44,396 nt of DNA from an uncultured Verrucomicrobia subdivision 3 bacterium (lineage in GTDB: Bacteria > Verrucomicrobiota > Verrucomicrobiia > Limisphaerales > UBA11358), in assembly GCA_903884535.1 (NCBI GenBank), contig CAISEZ010000035.1:1-44396 (forward strand), given 5' to 3'. The notes under the pieces were generated by a model. It saw only the letters and a program-made list of their open reading frames with translations. It made no database searches and was not told where the DNA came from. Below are positions 41,743 to 44,396 of this stretch, piece after piece. A program made the translations under genes and the position numbers. Each line of letters starts with the position of its first letter. The first letter of the stretch is position 1.

Positions 41743-42567
41743 ATGACTCACAAAACAAAATCCAAGCGGTTTGGTTTCACTTTGATTGAACTGCTGGTGG
41801 TGATAGCCATCATCGCCATCTTGGCGGCGATGCTTTTACCGGCTCTGGCGAAAGCCAAATCTAAGGCTCAACAAATCGCGTGCTACAATAATTTAAGGCA
41901 ATGGGGTCTGGCGGATACGATGTATGTGGACGATAACAGCCAAGTCTTTCCTTTTCCCCGGTATCAGGTCAGCTCGCTGCCGCAACAGGACACGCCCACG
42001 TGGGGCGACATTAACACATTTCATCTGGTCGGCACCGGCAATGACGTGTGGTTTAATGCGCTGCCTTCGTATGTTGCGGATAAGCCGCTTTACAGTTGGG
42101 TTAGCGATCCCGCGACATTTGCCACAAAAAAATCTATTTTCACCTGCGGCAAGGCACAGGCTGATGGTGTCGCCGCAGAAGACATCCCGCAGAATCACGG
42201 CTGGCTGGATGCGACCAAGCGGCCACTCTTCAACTTCGCGATGAACTCAAAATCACTGGCGAACGAGAGTGCCACGGTTCTCAGATCGCAGATGGTGGCG
42301 CATCCCTCGGCGTTCGTGCTGTTTTCAGATGTGCGCAACGGGTCGGCGGAGACGCCGTTCAATGGCAGCGCGGCGAACCAGATTGATCTAGCCACGCCGC
42401 ATGGTTACACCACGCGCTTCTCGGCCCGGCACAGCAATGGCGGGGACATCGCTTTCTCCGACGGGCATGTAGGTTATTTCAAATACGCCTACGTGGTTAA
42501 TTCGAGCGGCAAAGATCCCGGCGAACCAGACATCAACTGGGATTGCAGTGGCAAAACAGTGCCGTGA
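41743..42567 (+). CDS. Type II secretion/Type IV pilus-like pseudopilin with H-x-G-DG motif
   Basis: A 274-residue pseudopilin: leader [11 protein letters not shown], cleavage before Phe12, Glu16 at +5, helix [46 protein letters not shown]. The head contains [17 protein letters not shown] and ends with [23 protein letters not shown], the His...Gly-Asp...Asp-Gly motif common to the large pseudopilin families of Planctomycetes and Verrucomicrobia (DUF1559-like). Such genes occur in many copies per genome. Longer than the one at 1600, with a textbook signal. It probably sits in the inner membrane before assembly. The exported protein at 42678 follows after 110 bp and may be its partner or cargo. 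Confidence 0.9.
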   Translation: MTHKTKSKRFGFTLIELLVVIAIIAILAAMLLPALAKAKSKAQQIACYNNLRQWGLADTMYVDDNSQVFPFPRYQVSSLPQQDTPTWGDINTFHLVGTGNDVWFNALPSYVADKPLYSWVSDPATFATKKSIFTCGKAQADGVAAEDIPQNHGWLDATKRPLFNFAMNSKSLANESATVLRSQMVAHPSAFVLFSDVRNGSAETPFNGSAANQIDLATPHGYTTRFSARHSNGGDIAFSDGHVGYFKYAYVVNSSGKDPGEPDINWDCSGKTVP

Positions 42568-42609
42568 ATTAGAACCGACCACAATAATAAAAAATAATTT
42601 CCCCGGGCT

Positions 42610-42621
42610 TTCACTAGTGAA
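42610..42621. promoter_or_regulatory. 12-bp palindrome before exported repeat protein
   Basis: TTCACTAGTGAA, a perfect palindrome in the 110-bp gap between the pilin stop and the ATG at 42678. Possible operator; no family can be named. Confidence 0.3.
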
Positions 42622-42677
42622 TAGCCAGTCACTTAAACCATTCAATCGAACAACCCACAACCATTTACTAAACTCAA

Positions 42678-44396
42678 ATGAAATTAATTAGAACCCTTGC
42701 CGCCATCGCCGTCGTGGCCTTGTCCGCGATCACCGGCCTCGCCCAAAGCACTATTTATTCGCAAAACTTCGGAACGACCGCCACGTTACCGACGGGCTGG
42801 ACTGCATCGGGAAATAACTCGGCGAATATCATCGGGTCAACCGGCTCCGCTTCCACAGGTTATTCTACCCCCATTACGGCATCCGGCGGTGCAAATTTGG
42901 CTGATAACAGCGCCACCGGGACTAGCTTCACCGGCGTGGCAATGGTTTCCGGTGTCATTTCCACCGTGGGTTACAACAATATTCAATTTATCTACGCAGC
43001 CAGTCGAAGCACCAAATATACTTATCCCGTTGCGATTGATTGGAGCGCCGACGGCACCACGTGGAACTCGGTTGCATTCACCGACGTCGCTCCCAATGGT
43101 GGGTGGATGGTTGTGAATGGAGGGGCTTGGATTACTTTACCAGTTGGGGCGGCCGGTCAACCCAATCTCCGTTTCCGTTTCACATTCAATCGCACTGCTA
43201 CTTCGGGTAACATACACATTGATGACTTCACGGTGCGGGGCACGGCCAACATTGCGCCTTCGGTGACGGCTTCGGCTGCCACCAGCATTGGCAACACAAC
43301 CGCCACGTTGAACGGCAATGTCACTTCCGCCGGCAGCGCAACGGTTACGGACAGCGGTTTTTGCTACAAGACCAGCGCGGGTGTGACCACGAATGATAAT
43401 TTTACTTCGGTGGGGGTAACGGCAGGCGCTTACACATTGTCCCCAACCTTGAGCGTTAACCAGCATTATTATTTTGTGGCTTACGCTGTCAACGCGGTGG
43501 GCACCACCTTGTCCACGCCGGAACTTAATTTCTGGACACTAGCCAATACGCCGACGGCACCGACGGTCAACGGTCCGACGACCAGCAGCTTGAATGTGGC
43601 AGTGGGCGCCGGCGACGGCAATCCTTCAACCACGGCTTACGCGATTCAAGAAACGACGGGCGGCAACTATGTTCAGGCAAATGGCGCTTTGGGAGTAAGC
43701 GCAGTATATCAAACGGCCACAACTTGGGGCACCAAGACGGTGACCGGACTGGCCCCGGCGACGGCTTATACTTTCCAAGCCATCGCCCAAAACGGCGCCA
43801 ACATGGCCACGGCTGGAGGGCCGACCACGAGTGGCACCACTAGCGCGTCTGTGACGCCCACGATTTCAGTCAATCCGAGTTCAGTCAATTTTTCACCCAC
43901 AGCGGTGAACGGCACTTCGGCGAACCAGACCTACGCGGTTTCGGGTGTGAACCTGACGGCCAACATCACCATCACCGCGCCGGCGAATTTTCAGATTTCC
44001 ACTTCAGCTAGTTCAGGTTTTGGCAGTTCAGTTAGCTTGACGCCGAGCGGCGGCTCCGTGGCCAGCACCATCATTTACATCCGCTTTAATCCGTCCGCGC
44101 AAACTGGCTATTCGGCTAACATCACCCACACGAGCACAGGCGCCAACAGCCCGAATGTGGCTGCGACCGGCATTGGTGCCAATGCTCCCGTCGTCACGAC
44201 GCAGGCGGCTTCTAGTCTGGCCACGGTTGGTGCGACTTTGAACGGCACGGTTACCGCATCCAATAACGCCGTGATCGTTGACCGTGGTTTCTATTACAAC
44301 AGTGCGTCCGGTGTTACCACCGCAAACACGCAGGTTTCCGAAGGTGGGACGACAGTGTCCGCTTACTCGACCGCGATTGCCGGTTTGAACCCTAAC
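42678..44396 (+). CDS. Large exported repeat protein, 3' end beyond window
   Basis: At least 573 residues, open to the window edge. Signal peptide MKLIRTLAAIAVVALSAITGLAQ. The first domain (STIYSQNFGTTATLPTGWTASGNNS...NIHIDDFTVRG, about 24-195) is a jelly-roll-like domain of the kind found at the start of exported proteins. It is followed by fibronectin-type repeats: AATSIGNTTATLNGNVTSAGSATVTDSGFCYKTSAGVTT and, again at the window end, AASSLATVGATLNGTVTASNNAVIVDRGFYYNSASGVTT. Between them is another FN3-like unit and a domain ISVNPSSVNFSPTAVNGTSANQTYAVSGVNLTANITITAPANFQIS. Rich in Thr/Ser/Asn/Gly. Probably a cell-surface or secreted adhesin-like protein. Shorter frames on either strand here are shadows. 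Confidence 0.88.
   Translation, partial: MKLIRTLAAIAVVALSAITGLAQSTIYSQNFGTTATLPTGWTASGNNSANIIGSTGSASTGYSTPITASGGANLADNSATGTSFTGVAMVSGVISTVGYNNIQFIYAASRSTKYTYPVAIDWSADGTTWNSVAFTDVAPNGGWMVVNGGAWITLPVGAAGQPNLRFRFTFNRTATSGNIHIDDFTVRGTANIAPSVTASAATSIGNTTATLNGNVTSAGSATVTDSGFCYKTSAGVTTNDNFTSVGVTAGAYTLSPTLSVNQHYYFVAYAVNAVGTTLSTPELNFWTLANTPTAPTVNGPTTSSLNVAVGAGDGNPSTTAYAIQETTGGNYVQANGALGVSAVYQTATTWGTKTVTGLAPATAYTFQAIAQNGANMATAGGPTTSGTTSASVTPTISVNPSSVNFSPTAVNGTSANQTYAVSGVNLTANITITAPANFQISTSASSGFGSSVSLTPSGGSVASTIIYIRFNPSAQTGYSANITHTSTGANSPNVAATGIGANAPVVTTQAASSLATVGATLNGTVTASNNAVIVDRGFYYNSASGVTTANTQVSEGGTTVSAYSTAIAGLNPN

Overview
The window looks like chromosomal DNA of a member of the Verrucomicrobiota, probably of the Pedosphaera/Limisphaera kind. 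The reasons are: two Type IV prepilin-like proteins with the GFTLIELL signal followed by a His-Gly-Asp-Gly type C-terminal motif; several exported proteins ending in the W...FFR-type C-terminal domain common in that phylum; a GC-rich genome; and start codons that nearly all lack a Shine-Dalgarno sequence. The phylum call is inference from these traits; no rRNA gene is present. There are no phages, complete insertion sequences, CRISPR arrays or tRNA genes that I can see.

Layout. 1-9.6 kb: guaA (3' end cut by the window edge), a pseudopilin, a zinc-ribbon/PQQ-propeller membrane protein, then a leftward run of recG, a lipoprotein and a small membrane protein with a four-cysteine tail, a YkuE-like phosphoesterase and dus. 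9.5-19.3 kb: an AT-richer orphan gene, a ROK kinase, leuC with a clear terminator, a TlpA-like thioredoxin, a REC-histidine kinase fusion, cinA, a second zinc-ribbon membrane protein and argH. 19.3-21.3 kb: two tandem small lipoproteins and a chimeric, probably 5'-truncated gene next to a palindromic repeat and a 91-bp copy of the 3' end of a histidine kinase gene that lies 9 kb away.

21.3-33.9 kb is the most interesting accessory block. It alternates regulators and targets: an RND efflux operon with a DUF2892 membrane protein, divergent from ArsR regulator 1; a nine-heme exported cytochrome, divergent from ArsR regulator 2; and a two-component pair, divergent from a large exported protein. 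Each ArsR gene has an AT-rich palindrome in the intergenic region it shares with its target. A membrane-anchored rhodanese and, further on, a CusF-SCO1 fusion fit a role in metal, thiol or sulfur-species stress and extracytoplasmic redox, but the inducer cannot be read from sequence. 33.9-44.4 kb: proA, a CBS-domain protein, the CusF-SCO1 fusion, a GH27 alpha-galactosidase, a MoxR ATPase, an ATP-grasp-like unknown, a second pseudopilin and the start of a very repetitive exported protein that runs off the window.

The most novel signal is a set of micro-repeats. Four tracts of exactly four 7-bp units (28 bp) sit inside conserved genes (recG, proA, and twice in the 40.1-kb gene), always in the orientation that is free of stop codons. 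Related 8-bp tandem units sit between genes upstream of argH and cinA. The heptamer tracts look like a mobile or expanding repeat that is tolerated in proteins because a 7-bp unit encodes the same stop-free heptapeptide in all three frames of one strand.
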